Positions 42,144 through 52,217 of a stretch of 64,000 nucleotides of DNA are shown piece after piece. Origin of the DNA: Shewanella denitrificans OS217. Its GTDB lineage: Bacteria > Pseudomonadota > Gammaproteobacteria > Enterobacterales > Shewanellaceae. Made by a program: the position numbers and the translations under genes. The stretch is taken from the NCBI RefSeq assembly GCF_000013765.1, contig NC_007954.1, positions 1,984,001-2,048,000 on the forward strand. Direction: 5' to 3'. The stretch's first letter is position 1. Each line of letters begins with the position of its first letter. A model generated the notes under the pieces. That model saw only the letters and a list, made by a program, of their open reading frames with translations. It was not told the origin of the DNA and did not search any database.

Positions 42144-44195
42144 ATGGGAAAACTTACCTTAGCCGTGTCGATTGCCGCTTTGTTTGCTGGATTACCAGCG
42201 TGGGCATTTGAACCAGCGATTCAAATCAGCGAGTTACCCAGCCTGTCTCAGGAGCCACAGCATAAAGTGGCGAGCAAGCGCGTAGCCGGCTTATTTACTC
42301 GTTCGCATTATCATAGATTTTCCCTCGATGATGCGTTTTCTGAACATATCTTTGACTTGTATATAGAGCAGCTCGACTATCGTCGCAATGTGATGACTCA
42401 AGCTGATGTGGACAGTTTCTCCCAATACCGACATGAATTTGATGACATGGTGACCAGTGGCGAGCTAGCACCAGCGTTTAAGATGTTCGATATGTTGCAA
42501 AAACGCCGCTATGAACGTTTTGCCTATGCATTGAGTTTGCTAGATAAAGACAAGCCTTTTGATTTCACCTTGGCTGACGACAAATATCAATTTGATCGTG
42601 AAGATGCGCCATGGGCTAAAAATGACGCTGAGTTAAATGAGCTTTGGCGGCAACGGGTGAAATACGATGCGCTTAACCTTAAACTTACCGGTAAAGAATG
42701 GCCCGATATTGTCGACGTATTGCAGAAACGATATAACAATGCTATCAAGCGTTTAAGTCAAACTCATAGCGAAGATGTATTTCAAGCGGTAATGAATGCC
42801 TTCGCTCGTAGCGTTGAGCCACACACTAGCTATTTATCGCCACGTAATGCAGAACGCTTCCAAATGGAAATGAATCTAAGCCTTGAGGGCATAGGCGCAG
42901 TATTGCAAATGGATGATGATTATACCGTCATTAAAAGTTTGGTGGCTGGCGGACCTGCGGCCTTAAGTGAAAAACTGTCACCTGAAGATAAAATCATAGG
43001 TGTCGGCCAAAAAGGCAAAGAAATTGTCGATGTTATTGGTTGGCGATTAGATGACGTGGTGGAACTCATCAAGGGCCCTAAGGGCAGCGAAGTAGTGCTG
43101 CAAATTTTGCCTAATAAAGGCGGCGCTAACGCTAAAACCTTTGAAGTCATGATAACCCGCGACAAAATTCGCCTTGAAGACAGGGCGGCAACCTCTAAGA
43201 TTATTGAACCTACTGAGGGTGAATACGCCAATCGTAAAGTGGGTGTTATTCAGATCCCAGGTTTTTACATGAACCTGTCTCAGGATGTGACCAAAGAATT
43301 GGCTAAGCTCAACGAAGCTAAAGTTGAAGGTGTAGTCGTCGACTTACGGGGCAATGGCGGCGGTGCATTAACCGAAGCCTCGTTATTAACCGGCTTGTTT
43401 ATCGACCAAGGTCCAGTGGTGCAAATTCGTGATGCCAATGGGCGTATTAATCCCAATGGTGATAACGACGGCGTGACTGTCTACGATGGTCCGCTGACCG
43501 TGATGGTTGATAGATACAGTGCCTCAGCATCTGAGATTTTTGCCGCAGCATTACAAGATTACAAGCGTGCCTTGGTTGTCGGTGAGTCTACCTTCGGTAA
43601 AGGCACAGTACAGCAGCATAAGAGTCTTGGCCGTATTTATGACATGTACGACAAGCCAATAGGCCACGTGCAATACACCATAGCCAAGTTTTACCGCATC
43701 AATGGCGGCAGTACACAGCTTAAAGGGGTAACGCCAGATCTCGCCTTCCCTAGTGCCTTAAATGCCGGTGAATACGGTGAGTCTGAGCAGAAGTATGCCT
43801 TACCTTGGGATAAAGTACCGGTCGCTAAGTACTCGACGTTAGATCAGGTGAATTCAGAGTTGGTGAATGTACTGCATACTAAACATCAAGGCCGTGTCAG
43901 TAAAAATGTTGAGTTTGGTTATATTTATCAAGATATTGCTGAATATAAAAAACATCATGAAGACACCACCATTTCTTTGGTTGAAAGTGAGCGTTTAGCT
44001 TCACGTGCCGAAGATGATAAACGCTTGTTAGACAGAACCAATGAACGTCGCGTCAAGTTAGGTAAAAAAGCCGTTGCCTCTATGGATGACATCGAAGATG
44101 ACATAGTCGCTCCAGATGCGTTTTTAGATGAAACTGTCTACATTACGTTAGACATGGTGGATTCAGCAAAAGTCGCTAATAACAACGTGAAATAA
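42144..44195 (+). CDS. prc: Tail-specific periplasmic protease Prc (Tsp)
   Basis: A 683-aa S41 protease. The ATG at 42144 lies 10 nt after AAAGGAG; TTG codons at 42138 and 42141 are alternatives. A signal peptide ends WA-FEP. The PDZ domain lies at about 240-320. The serine-lysine dyad is in DRYSASASEIFAAAL (Ser near 457) and STFGKGTVQQ (Lys near 483), and a C-terminal DUF3340 region completes it. Prc removes periplasmic proteins with non-polar C-termini and trims penicillin-binding protein 3 and wall enzymes in enterobacteria. Ends at a strong terminator. Confidence 0.95.
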   Translation: MGKLTLAVSIAALFAGLPAWAFEPAIQISELPSLSQEPQHKVASKRVAGLFTRSHYHRFSLDDAFSEHIFDLYIEQLDYRRNVMTQADVDSFSQYRHEFDDMVTSGELAPAFKMFDMLQKRRYERFAYALSLLDKDKPFDFTLADDKYQFDREDAPWAKNDAELNELWRQRVKYDALNLKLTGKEWPDIVDVLQKRYNNAIKRLSQTHSEDVFQAVMNAFARSVEPHTSYLSPRNAERFQMEMNLSLEGIGAVLQMDDDYTVIKSLVAGGPAALSEKLSPEDKIIGVGQKGKEIVDVIGWRLDDVVELIKGPKGSEVVLQILPNKGGANAKTFEVMITRDKIRLEDRAATSKIIEPTEGEYANRKVGVIQIPGFYMNLSQDVTKELAKLNEAKVEGVVVDLRGNGGGALTEASLLTGLFIDQGPVVQIRDANGRINPNGDNDGVTVYDGPLTVMVDRYSASASEIFAAALQDYKRALVVGESTFGKGTVQQHKSLGRIYDMYDKPIGHVQYTIAKFYRINGGSTQLKGVTPDLAFPSALNAGEYGESEQKYALPWDKVPVAKYSTLDQVNSELVNVLHTKHQGRVSKNVEFGYIYQDIAEYKKHHEDTTISLVESERLASRAEDDKRLLDRTNERRVKLGKKAVASMDDIEDDIVAPDAFLDETVYITLDMVDSAKVANNNVK

Positions 44196-44208
44196 GCTAT
44201 TCTGCCAA

Positions 44209-44238
44209 TAAAAACGCGCTAATTAGCGCGTTTTTTAT
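44209..44238 (+). terminator. Terminator after prc
   Basis: A palindromic AACGCGCTAATTAGCGCGTT stem flanked by an A run and six T residues. Confidence 0.87.
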
Positions 44239-44410
44239 TTTCTCACTATTGCGGCTTAAGCATCGCATTAGGTTAACGATAAAGAAAAACTACAATCTTA
44301 AGCAAACACACGCGCCTTAAGCTGTTATCAATTTCAGAGCATCAAGAGCACAGTACTGTGCTTCTAATAAGTTAAGGCCAGTTTAGTATTCAACCTAGTA
44401 AGGATTTCAT

Positions 44411-46969
44411 ATGTCTCAGTCAGAAGCCAAATACCTTAAAGATTATCAAACCCCGGCCTTTACCATTACCCATGTCGATTTGGCATTTCATTTAGATGAA
44501 AGCCGCACTCAGGTGAGGGCTAAGAGCAAAGTGGTGCGTTTAGGTCCAGTGGGCGAGCCTCTGGTGCTTGTGGGCGAGCAGCTGAAGATGCTCAGCGTCA
44601 CCTTAGATGGTGAGCCGGTTGAGTATCAAGAAACCGAGGGTGAGCTAAGAATTGAGACTCAAGCGCAAGCGTTCGAACTTGAAATAGTCACTGCACTGGA
44701 TCCACAAGCGAATTCAAGCCTTGAGGGCTTGTACATGTCAGATGGTGCCTATTGTACCCAGTGCGAAGCGGAAGGATTTAGACGTATTAGCTACTTCCTA
44801 GATCGCCCCGACGTGTTAGCAAAATACACAGTGCGCATCGAAGCCGATAAAAGTGCATTTCCCTTCTTACTCAGTAATGGCAACTTGATTGACCAAGGAG
44901 AGGCTGATAATGGCCGTCACTTTGTGTGCTGGGAAGATCCTTTCCCAAAGCCTAGCTATTTGTTTGCCTTAGTGGCGGGGGATTTCGATTTACTCGAAGA
45001 TCAATTTGTCACCATGAGCAAACGCACGGTTAAATTACAGGTGTTTGTGGATAAGGGGAATCTGCATAAGGCTTCCCATGCCATGGCGTCTCTTAAAAAA
45101 TCCATGAAGTGGGATGAAGAACGCTTTGGTTTAGAATATGACCTTGATATTTATATGATAGTGGCAGTGGACTTCTTCAATATGGGGGCCATGGAAAACA
45201 AGGGCCTTAATATCTTCAATACCAAGTATGTGCTGGCGGATACGGCCAGCGCCACTGATGATGATTATCACGGCATTGAATCTGTGGTGGGGCATGAGTA
45301 TTTCCATAACTGGACTGGTAACCGCATCACTTGCCGCGATTGGTTCCAGTTGAGTTTAAAGGAAGGCTTAACCGTATTTAGGGATCAAGAGTTTAGCTCA
45401 GATCTGGGCTCTCGCGCCGTCAATCGTATTCATGCCATTAAAGTGATGAAAAATCAGCAGTTCGCCGAAGATTCAGGCCCAATGGCGCATCCAATACGCC
45501 CAGAATCTGTGATTGAGATGAATAACTTTTATACAGTGACTGTCTACAATAAGGGCGCAGAAGTCATTCGCATGTTGCACACGCTCTTGGGTGAGCAAGG
45601 ATTCCAAGCGGGGATGAAAACCTATGTTGAGCGTCATGACGGCCAGGCTGTCACCTGCGATGATTTTGTTAACGCAATGGAAGATGCCAGCAGTAAAGAT
45701 CTTAGCCAATTTAGGCGTTGGTACGCCCAAGCTGGCACCCCTGTGGTTACCGTTGCCGCCGATTTTAATCAAGCACTCAACAGATTTAGCCTCACTTTGA
45801 GTCAATCAGTGAAAGGCGTTGATGGTCAATTGGGTGAACCGCTGCATATTCCGTTTAGTATCGAACTACTGGATAGAGACGGTAATAGTCTTGCGAATAA
45901 AGTGTTAGAACTCACCGCAAGCTCACAAATTTTCCATTTTGATGGAATAATGCAGCCGCCAGTTATGTCATTGCTGCAAGACTTCTCTGCACCCGTCAGG
46001 CTAGATTATCAATACAGCATAGAAGAATTAGTGCATTTAATGGCTTTTGCCAGCAGTGAGGTTGCTCGCTGGGAGGCGAGTGTTGCCTTAATTAGTCACG
46101 GAATTTGGCATTGCGTTAAGCAGCGACAATCTCAGACAGTAATGACCCTATCAGCAGAAATTATTGATGCGTTCAGAGGTGTTATTTTACATGAAGACTT
46201 AGATCCAGCATTGGTCGCCGAGATGCTCACCTTGCCAACGGCCGCAGCCTTGATTGAGCAAGTGGATCATGTTGAGCTGGATTTCTTGGCTCAGGCACGG
46301 GAGTTTATCTTGGCCCAGCTCGCAGTGAGCTGTGAAGATGAACTTGCCGCTCGTTATCAAAGCTTAATTTCCAAAGATGATGCAGGAAGCCGCGCTTATA
46401 AGAATGCGTGTTTGCTATTACTCTGCCAAGTGAGTGATAGCTATGAGGCAACAGTACAGCAGCAGTATGACTCAGCGATGAATATGACCGATAGCTTAGG
46501 GGCGCTTCATGCTGCAGTAAAAGGCCAATTTTCTAACAAAGAGGCCTTGCTGGCGGATTTTGAACGCAAGTGGCGTCATACTCCTTTGGTGATGGACAAA
46601 TGGTTTGCGCTGCAAGCCATGGATGACAGCCCGGAAGTGATTGAGACCATAAAAAGACTCAGCCAACATTCGAGCTTTAGCTTCAATAACCCCAATCGAG
46701 TTCGTTCTCTGATTGGCACATTCGCCATGGGAAATACTTATCAGTTCAATAAAATAGATGGCAGTGGGTATCAGTATTTAACCCAAATACTGATTAAGTT
46801 GAATGACATTAACCCGCAACTTGCTTCTCGTATGGTGACGCCATTAATTCAATTTGCTAAATTTGACGTTCAAAGACAGGCACACATTCGCGCTTGTTTG
46901 AGCGAATTGTTAGCCTTACCCAATTTATCAAAAGATGTGTATGAGAAGGTGTCAAAGGCATTGGCTTAA
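44411..46969 (+). CDS. pepN: Aminopeptidase N (M1 metallopeptidase)
   Basis: An 852-aa cytoplasmic zinc aminopeptidase. The exopeptidase motif GAMEN is near residue 258 (NMGAMENKGLNIFNTKYV), and HEYFHNWTGNR near 294 gives the two zinc His and catalytic Glu, with the third ligand Glu 18-19 residues later (LKEGLTVFRDQEF). Length is near Escherichia coli PepN (870). It releases N-terminal residues in peptide turnover. AAGGA precedes the ATG. Confidence 0.96.
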   Translation: MSQSEAKYLKDYQTPAFTITHVDLAFHLDESRTQVRAKSKVVRLGPVGEPLVLVGEQLKMLSVTLDGEPVEYQETEGELRIETQAQAFELEIVTALDPQANSSLEGLYMSDGAYCTQCEAEGFRRISYFLDRPDVLAKYTVRIEADKSAFPFLLSNGNLIDQGEADNGRHFVCWEDPFPKPSYLFALVAGDFDLLEDQFVTMSKRTVKLQVFVDKGNLHKASHAMASLKKSMKWDEERFGLEYDLDIYMIVAVDFFNMGAMENKGLNIFNTKYVLADTASATDDDYHGIESVVGHEYFHNWTGNRITCRDWFQLSLKEGLTVFRDQEFSSDLGSRAVNRIHAIKVMKNQQFAEDSGPMAHPIRPESVIEMNNFYTVTVYNKGAEVIRMLHTLLGEQGFQAGMKTYVERHDGQAVTCDDFVNAMEDASSKDLSQFRRWYAQAGTPVVTVAADFNQALNRFSLTLSQSVKGVDGQLGEPLHIPFSIELLDRDGNSLANKVLELTASSQIFHFDGIMQPPVMSLLQDFSAPVRLDYQYSIEELVHLMAFASSEVARWEASVALISHGIWHCVKQRQSQTVMTLSAEIIDAFRGVILHEDLDPALVAEMLTLPTAAALIEQVDHVELDFLAQAREFILAQLAVSCEDELAARYQSLISKDDAGSRAYKNACLLLLCQVSDSYEATVQQQYDSAMNMTDSLGALHAAVKGQFSNKEALLADFERKWRHTPLVMDKWFALQAMDDSPEVIETIKRLSQHSSFSFNNPNRVRSLIGTFAMGNTYQFNKIDGSGYQYLTQILIKLNDINPQLASRMVTPLIQFAKFDVQRQAHIRACLSELLALPNLSKDVYEKVSKALA

Positions 46970-46984
46970 TCTTCTTTGTGAGTG

Positions 46985-47020
46985 TTAAGCAATACCAGTA
47001 GTTTCTTAGGTATTGCTTAA
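46985..47020. repeat. 12-bp perfect inverted repeat after pepN
   Basis: TTAAGCAATACC and GGTATTGCTTAA separated by 12 nt, 16 nt past the pepN stop. There is no adjoining T run, so it is at best a weak terminator or an mRNA 3'-end stabiliser. Confidence 0.7.
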
Positions 47021-47133
47021 ACCCTAAAACAAATGACAGTGAGTGATGCATTTCATTGAAACATTATTTGAGTTGGCCCTAGGGCTGCCCAAATTCCCTA
47101 TTCAAGGCGATGAGTTAAGTAACAGGAGTCGGT

Positions 47134-47349
47134 GTGGAGTTCTATTTCTCTCTTAGGGTTAGTTATGATGATTTCTTGCCCTATTATCAAGGCACAGTCT
47201 CCAAGGTGTTAGTCAAAGATGCACAGGGGAGGGAGCTGCTTATCAATGGGCGTTATTTCAGACCTTTTGTCAATTCTTTAGGGGTCAATGGAAATTTCAA
47301 GCTGAGCTTAGATGGCCAAGGAAATTTCGTCTTATTAGAACTAGTTTAA
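47134..47349 (+). CDS. DUF2835 family small protein
   Basis: A 71-aa protein with a GTG start at 47134, 6 nt after GGAG. The sequence VSYDDFLPYYQGTVSKVLVK, then GRYFRPFVNSLGVNGNFKL, matches my memory of the DUF2835 family found next to pepN in Shewanella and relatives. Predicted all-beta and cytoplasmic; function unknown. Confidence 0.75.
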   Translation: MEFYFSLRVSYDDFLPYYQGTVSKVLVKDAQGRELLINGRYFRPFVNSLGVNGNFKLSLDGQGNFVLLELV

Positions 47350-47679
47350 ATTTTCTAATTTAGAGTAATAGCTCCAAACACTCGATTGATTTAAACACGG
47401 AGGGGGAATTGGCGATATCTATATAAAGGTTAATGATTTTATTGTAGTTTTCACTTTTTCACTGCTATCTATTCAATTGTCTTAGACAAGATTCAAATAT
47501 AGGGGTTAATTTAATTGAATATAATTTCGCAAGCGCCTTAATTTTATAATAAATTTTCTCCGCTTACGCCTTGCTCAACTAGGGTAAATGCTGTAACAAT
47601 GGTGTTGCCTATAGGCTAACAAGATGTTGGTTCACATTCCTATAATAACGGATCCAGCAGGTTACGGAGAGATGGAAAA
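47350..47679. other. Non-coding gap before the DUF1302 gene
   Basis: 330 bp, AT-rich, with no credible gene. It should contain the promoter of the envelope cluster at 47.7-54.5 kb. I could not single out a convincing -10/-35 pair. Confidence 0.5.
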
Positions 47680-49728
47680 ATGAAAATTGTTAAAAAAAGC
47701 TTTAACAAGTCGGCACTTGCTTTGGGGGTGGTGTCGGCACTGTATTTAGGGATGAGTGGCAGTGCTTCTGCGATTTCATTCGATTGGGGCGATGTTCAAG
47801 GAACATTCGACTCCACTTGGTCGGCTGGCGCAAGTTGGCGCGTATCTGAGCGAAATTACAATGGCCAGATAGGTAAAGTGAATCACCCTCAGTTTGATTG
47901 GTCAGGATATTCGGCATTTGAAGGCACATTTGGTGCATTAAAATATGATAAAGCTCAGATTTGGAGCCAAGATGGTTCTTACTCGAGTAATAACGATATT
48001 AGTAACTTACTTTACTCTCAGGGGGATACTACTTCTGAAGTTGTAAAGGGTTTACATGAATTATCATTAAAATATCAAAACTACGGGTTGTTTGTCCGTG
48101 GCATGTACTTTTATGATCGCAAACTCAGTGACGGAGACTTTGGATTCAATGACCCGTTAACCGGAAAAGAATTCGATCCTTGTAAGGATAAACGAGCCTC
48201 TGAAGCACAATGTAAAGACATACGTTTGTTAGATGCATTTGTTTATGCCGATTGGGATTTAAATGGTGGTGCGAATCCACTATCAGTCCGTCTTGGCGAC
48301 CAGGTAATTTCTTGGGGTGAAAGTTCACTTATCTCTCATGGTATCTCTGAAATCAACGCCGTTGACTTGAATATCCTTAACGCGCCTGGTTCTGAGTTAA
48401 AAGAAGCCTTCATTCCGCAAGGTATGTTATGGGCTTCGTTAGGCTTAGCTGAAAACTTATCCGTGGCTGCATTCTACCAATATGAATTCCAGTCGCTTTG
48501 GGCGCCAACTCCAGGCTCTAACTTAGCCTCTAATGACTTTGTTGGGTTTGGTGGTTATGAGCAAAACGCTCAGCTTGGTTTTACTGCCAACCCAGATATC
48601 AACCTTGATTTTTTAATCTCTGAGTATCAGCGTTTATACAAATTTGCACTAGGGACGGGTTTCTCACCTGCGGCGGCTCCTTTGATGGTGCCATATGCTG
48701 CCAGAGTTGCTTTGCTCAAAAATGATGCTCCAGCCGAAGACGGTGGCCAATATGGCGTGAAATTAGGTTATTACTCTCCTGAACTCAATGACAGTGAATT
48801 TGGCTTGTACTTCATGAATTATCATAGTCGTCGCCCATTGATTGCCGGTACAGCATCAAACTTTAATGCTGATGCAATTGGTCGTGATTATGGCCGTTTA
48901 GCGGCTAGTGGTGGTGAGATTAACCGCGAACTACTCTTGAGCATGGAAACTTTCACTAAGGCTCAATTGGTCTTCCCTGAAGATATTAAGCTTTATGGAT
49001 TTAGTTTCAATACCTTAGTGGGTGACACTTCAGTTGCGGGTGAAATAGCCCATCGTCAAGATGAACCACTGCAGATCGATGATGTTGAACTTTTGTTTGA
49101 AGCAATGCCGCAGCAGTTAGCTAATGCGAACCTAAGACCTGAACTTGATGGTTTATCCCAAATGAAGAGGGCGGCCCCTGGAGCTAGTGTCGATGGTTTT
49201 GTACGGTTAGACACCACCCAAGCACAGGTGACCTTCAGTCATTTGTTTGGCCCGCGTTTTGGCACAGATAACTTGGTCATGGCGACTGAGATCGGCGGTG
49301 TATGGATCCATGATATGCCAGGGTTTGACGAACTGCGCTTAAATGGTCCTGGTACTGCACGTTCTGGCGGCAATCCAAATATGCCCGGCATTATCATGGC
49401 GTTGCATAACGGTCCTGAAACCAATCCGTTCCCTACAGATTTTGCTTGGGGGTATCGTGTGGTCGTTAAGGCTGATTACAACAACGTGTTTGCCGGTATA
49501 AACATGTCGCCAAAAATCACGTTTGCCCATGACGTGAATGGTATTACACCTGATCCTATGTTCCTATTCACAGAAGGACGTAAGTCGATGGCGATGTCAC
49601 TCAGCTTTGATTATCAAAGCCGTTGGGGCGCAGAAGTCTCCTATAATAGCTTCTTTGGCGGGGTGGGTACCACTAACGCAATGGAAGACAGAGACTACGT
49701 TTCTTTCAACGTCAAGTATTCGATATAA
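47680..49728 (+). CDS. DUF1302 family outer-membrane-type protein
   Basis: A 682-aa protein with a signal peptide (to about residue 31, GSASA). The mature part is rich in alternating aromatic/polar strands and ends in an aromatic-hydrophobic strand (YVSFNVKYSI), as in outer-membrane barrels. The start SFDWGDVQGTFDSTWSAGAS and ADWDLNGGANPLSVRLGDQV are typical of DUF1302. GGAGAG lies 8 nt before the ATG; an upstream ATG at 47672 is closed by a stop within four codons. First gene of a four-gene cluster with DUF1329, a YCF48-like protein and an RND/MMPL exporter. Confidence 0.85.
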   Translation: MKIVKKSFNKSALALGVVSALYLGMSGSASAISFDWGDVQGTFDSTWSAGASWRVSERNYNGQIGKVNHPQFDWSGYSAFEGTFGALKYDKAQIWSQDGSYSSNNDISNLLYSQGDTTSEVVKGLHELSLKYQNYGLFVRGMYFYDRKLSDGDFGFNDPLTGKEFDPCKDKRASEAQCKDIRLLDAFVYADWDLNGGANPLSVRLGDQVISWGESSLISHGISEINAVDLNILNAPGSELKEAFIPQGMLWASLGLAENLSVAAFYQYEFQSLWAPTPGSNLASNDFVGFGGYEQNAQLGFTANPDINLDFLISEYQRLYKFALGTGFSPAAAPLMVPYAARVALLKNDAPAEDGGQYGVKLGYYSPELNDSEFGLYFMNYHSRRPLIAGTASNFNADAIGRDYGRLAASGGEINRELLLSMETFTKAQLVFPEDIKLYGFSFNTLVGDTSVAGEIAHRQDEPLQIDDVELLFEAMPQQLANANLRPELDGLSQMKRAAPGASVDGFVRLDTTQAQVTFSHLFGPRFGTDNLVMATEIGGVWIHDMPGFDELRLNGPGTARSGGNPNMPGIIMALHNGPETNPFPTDFAWGYRVVVKADYNNVFAGINMSPKITFAHDVNGITPDPMFLFTEGRKSMAMSLSFDYQSRWGAEVSYNSFFGGVGTTNAMEDRDYVSFNVKYSI

Positions 49729-49739
49729 GGATAACAATA

Positions 49740-51104
49740 ATGAAGAAAATGACGATATTATCGGCAGCAGTGTTAATGGCGCTCGGTGCCCCTGTTGCGA
49801 TGGCGAAAGTATCTGAAGCTGAAGCGGCTAAATTAGGCGCAGAGCTCACGCCTCAAGGCGCAGTGAAAGCGGGTAATGCTGATGGTTCTATCCCGGCATG
49901 GGACGGCGGTATAACTACAGCCGTTGCTGGTTATAGCCAAGGTATGCATCATCCAGATCCTTTCCCTACGGATAAGATACTGTTTACCATTACCAACGCT
50001 AACAAGGCACAATACAAAGACTTTTTGAATCCAGGGCAGGTGAAGTTGTTTGAACTTTATCCTGAAACCTACAAGATGAATGTCTATGAAACTCGCCGCA
50101 CAGCCTCTGTGCCTCAATATGTGTACGATGCCACTAAAGCAAACGCCACACGTGCTGAGTTGATTGCTCAAGGTAACGGTATTTCAGGCGCGACGATCGG
50201 CGTTCCTTTCCCAATACCTGCTAATGGGTTAGAAGTGATTTGGAACCATGTATTGCGTTTTCGTGGTGTCGATCTTGAAACTAACCGCAGTCAAGCATCA
50301 CCGACTGCAGATGGTTCATATACCTTAGTTGAAACGGCGGAAGAGCTGCGTTTCGAGTATAGCCGTCCAGAAATTACTCTCGATAAGCTTAAAGAAACCA
50401 ATACCTTGTTCTTCTTTAAGCAAGTTGTAACTCAGCCTGCGCGTTTGGCGGGTACGGCATTATTGGTTAAAGAAACCATGGATCAAGAAGCCTTGCCTCG
50501 TCAAGCTTGGACCTATAACACGGGCCAGCGCCGCGTACGTAAAGCGCCTAACATTGCCTTCGATACTCCAGGTACTGTTGCCGATGGTCTGCGTACCACA
50601 GATGATTTCGATATGTTTAACGGATCCCCTGTGCGTTACAATTGGGAACTTGTTGGCAAGAAAGAAATGTACATACCGTACAATGATTACAAACTGCACA
50701 GTGACAGCCTTAAGTACGATCAAATCTTAAAGCCTGGTCACATAAATCCAGATCTCGTTCGTTGGGAAAAACACCGTGTTTGGGAAGTGAAAGCAACCCT
50801 TAAAGCAGGCATGCGTCACATTTATAAGACGCGCGTTTTCTATATCGACGAAGATTCATGGCAGGTATCATTAACGGATATGTACGATAACCGTGATGAA
50901 CTCTACCGTGTGGCAAACGCCCATAGTATTAACTATTATGAAGTGCCGACATTATGGACTACCTTAGAAGTGTTCCATGATTTGCAATCACGCCGTTACT
51001 TGGCAATGGGTCTAGATAACGAAGGTCGCATGTACAATTTCAAAGCGAACTTGACTGAATCTAACTTTACTCCAGATGCCCTAAGACGTGCAGGTATTCG
51101 TTAA
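49740..51104 (+). CDS. DUF1329 family periplasmic protein
   Basis: A 454-aa exported protein (signal peptide to about 22, APVAMA). The mature N-terminus AAKLGAELTPQGAVKAGNAD and GSIPAWDGGI, and later VFYIDEDSWQVSLTDMYDNR, are hallmarks of DUF1329, which is related to LolA/LolB-like lipid-binding folds in outline. It lies 11 nt after the DUF1302 gene and is probably its partner. It would act in the periplasm, perhaps carrying a hydrophobic compound; that is inference. Confidence 0.85.
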   Translation: MKKMTILSAAVLMALGAPVAMAKVSEAEAAKLGAELTPQGAVKAGNADGSIPAWDGGITTAVAGYSQGMHHPDPFPTDKILFTITNANKAQYKDFLNPGQVKLFELYPETYKMNVYETRRTASVPQYVYDATKANATRAELIAQGNGISGATIGVPFPIPANGLEVIWNHVLRFRGVDLETNRSQASPTADGSYTLVETAEELRFEYSRPEITLDKLKETNTLFFFKQVVTQPARLAGTALLVKETMDQEALPRQAWTYNTGQRRVRKAPNIAFDTPGTVADGLRTTDDFDMFNGSPVRYNWELVGKKEMYIPYNDYKLHSDSLKYDQILKPGHINPDLVRWEKHRVWEVKATLKAGMRHIYKTRVFYIDEDSWQVSLTDMYDNRDELYRVANAHSINYYEVPTLWTTLEVFHDLQSRRYLAMGLDNEGRMYNFKANLTESNFTPDALRRAGIR

Positions 51105-51117
51105 TAGTCAAACCTGA

Positions 51118-51146
51118 GGGGGCAAAAATATTTGCCCCCTTAATCT
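51118..51146 (+). terminator. Intercistronic hairpin, possible partial terminator
   Basis: GGGGGCAAA / TTTGCCCCC stem with an AATA loop followed by TTAATCTT, between the DUF1329 and YCF48-like genes. The imperfect T tract suggests partial termination, giving more of the first two products than of the last two. Confidence 0.6.
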
Positions 51147-51161
51147 TGTAAGGAAGTTTGT

Positions 51162-52169
51162 ATGTCGTTTAGCATGCTTCGTGCTGCATTGGTGTTAGGC
51201 TCTATTGGCTGTGCGTTTAGCCCACAAGTTAATGCCAAGTTAAATCCGCTTACCGTTCAAATCCAACCCTTAGCTCAATCCAAATTATTATTAGACCTAG
51301 CTAACGCGGGGGATCAACTCATCGCGGTTGGCCAAAGAGGCCATGTGCTGGTTTATGACAAGAGCTGGATTCAAGTGCCAACCCCAGTGCTGAGTCAGCT
51401 AACCAAGGTATTTTTCTTGGATGCAAAACTGGGCTGGGCCGTAGGCCATGATGCCAGCATTATTCACACCCAAGATGGCGGCCAGACTTGGCAGCTACAG
51501 ATGCAATCTCGCGAAATTGAAAAGCCTTTCCTCGATATTCGTTTCTTTAATGCCAATGAAGGCATTGCCATAGGGGCTTATGGCTTGTTTTACCGCACAC
51601 TGGATGGCGGGAAAACTTGGGAGCCTGAGTTCCATGAAGAATTACTGTTTGAAGAAGATGTCTCTTACCTTGCGGAGTTAAAAGCGGAAGACGAGGCCTT
51701 GTACTTGTCTGAACGAGCTGCACTTTTACCGCATTTCAATCGTATTATTCGTCTTAATGATTCACGACTATTATTGGTTGGTGAACTAGGATTGGTGGCT
51801 GAGTCTAAGGATAATGGCAAGCATTTTACTCGCACAGACTTTGATTATGATGGCTCTATGTTTAATGCTATCCAAGTGGGCGAGCAAATCTATGTGATGG
51901 GCCTGCGCGGCCATGTGTTTAAAACAGATTTGAGTTTATCTGATTGGCAACAAGTTGAATTACCCGTCAAGTCTTCTATTAACGGCGCTTTAGTACACAA
52001 AGGAGAGCTCTACATAGTCGGTAATGCGGGTGTTGTGCTGCGCTTAGATGGCAAAGGTCACGCTGAGATAGTGGCACGCCGTCAAGGCGAAAATATTGTC
52101 GCTGTTGCAGAAAGCGCCGATAAACAATTATGGTTTGCCGGTTCTAACGGTCTTTTTCAGCTTAAATAA
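51162..52169 (+). CDS. YCF48/BNR-repeat beta-propeller periplasmic protein
   Basis: A 335-aa exported protein (signal peptide to about 25, PQVNA). Repeated propeller blades contain DAKLGWAVGHDASIIHTQDG and GGQTW or GGKTW turns, the YCF48-like pattern. Such proteins frequently accompany MMPL-type exporters, but their role is not known. AAGGAAG precedes the ATG. It lies between the DUF1329 gene and the exporter. Confidence 0.83.
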   Translation: MSFSMLRAALVLGSIGCAFSPQVNAKLNPLTVQIQPLAQSKLLLDLANAGDQLIAVGQRGHVLVYDKSWIQVPTPVLSQLTKVFFLDAKLGWAVGHDASIIHTQDGGQTWQLQMQSREIEKPFLDIRFFNANEGIAIGAYGLFYRTLDGGKTWEPEFHEELLFEEDVSYLAELKAEDEALYLSERAALLPHFNRIIRLNDSRLLLVGELGLVAESKDNGKHFTRTDFDYDGSMFNAIQVGEQIYVMGLRGHVFKTDLSLSDWQQVELPVKSSINGALVHKGELYIVGNAGVVLRLDGKGHAEIVARRQGENIVAVAESADKQLWFAGSNGLFQLK

Positions 52170-52217
52170 TGCTTTTAGGCAGACATTTTAATACAAAACA
52201 ATAACAGGGCCTAAGCG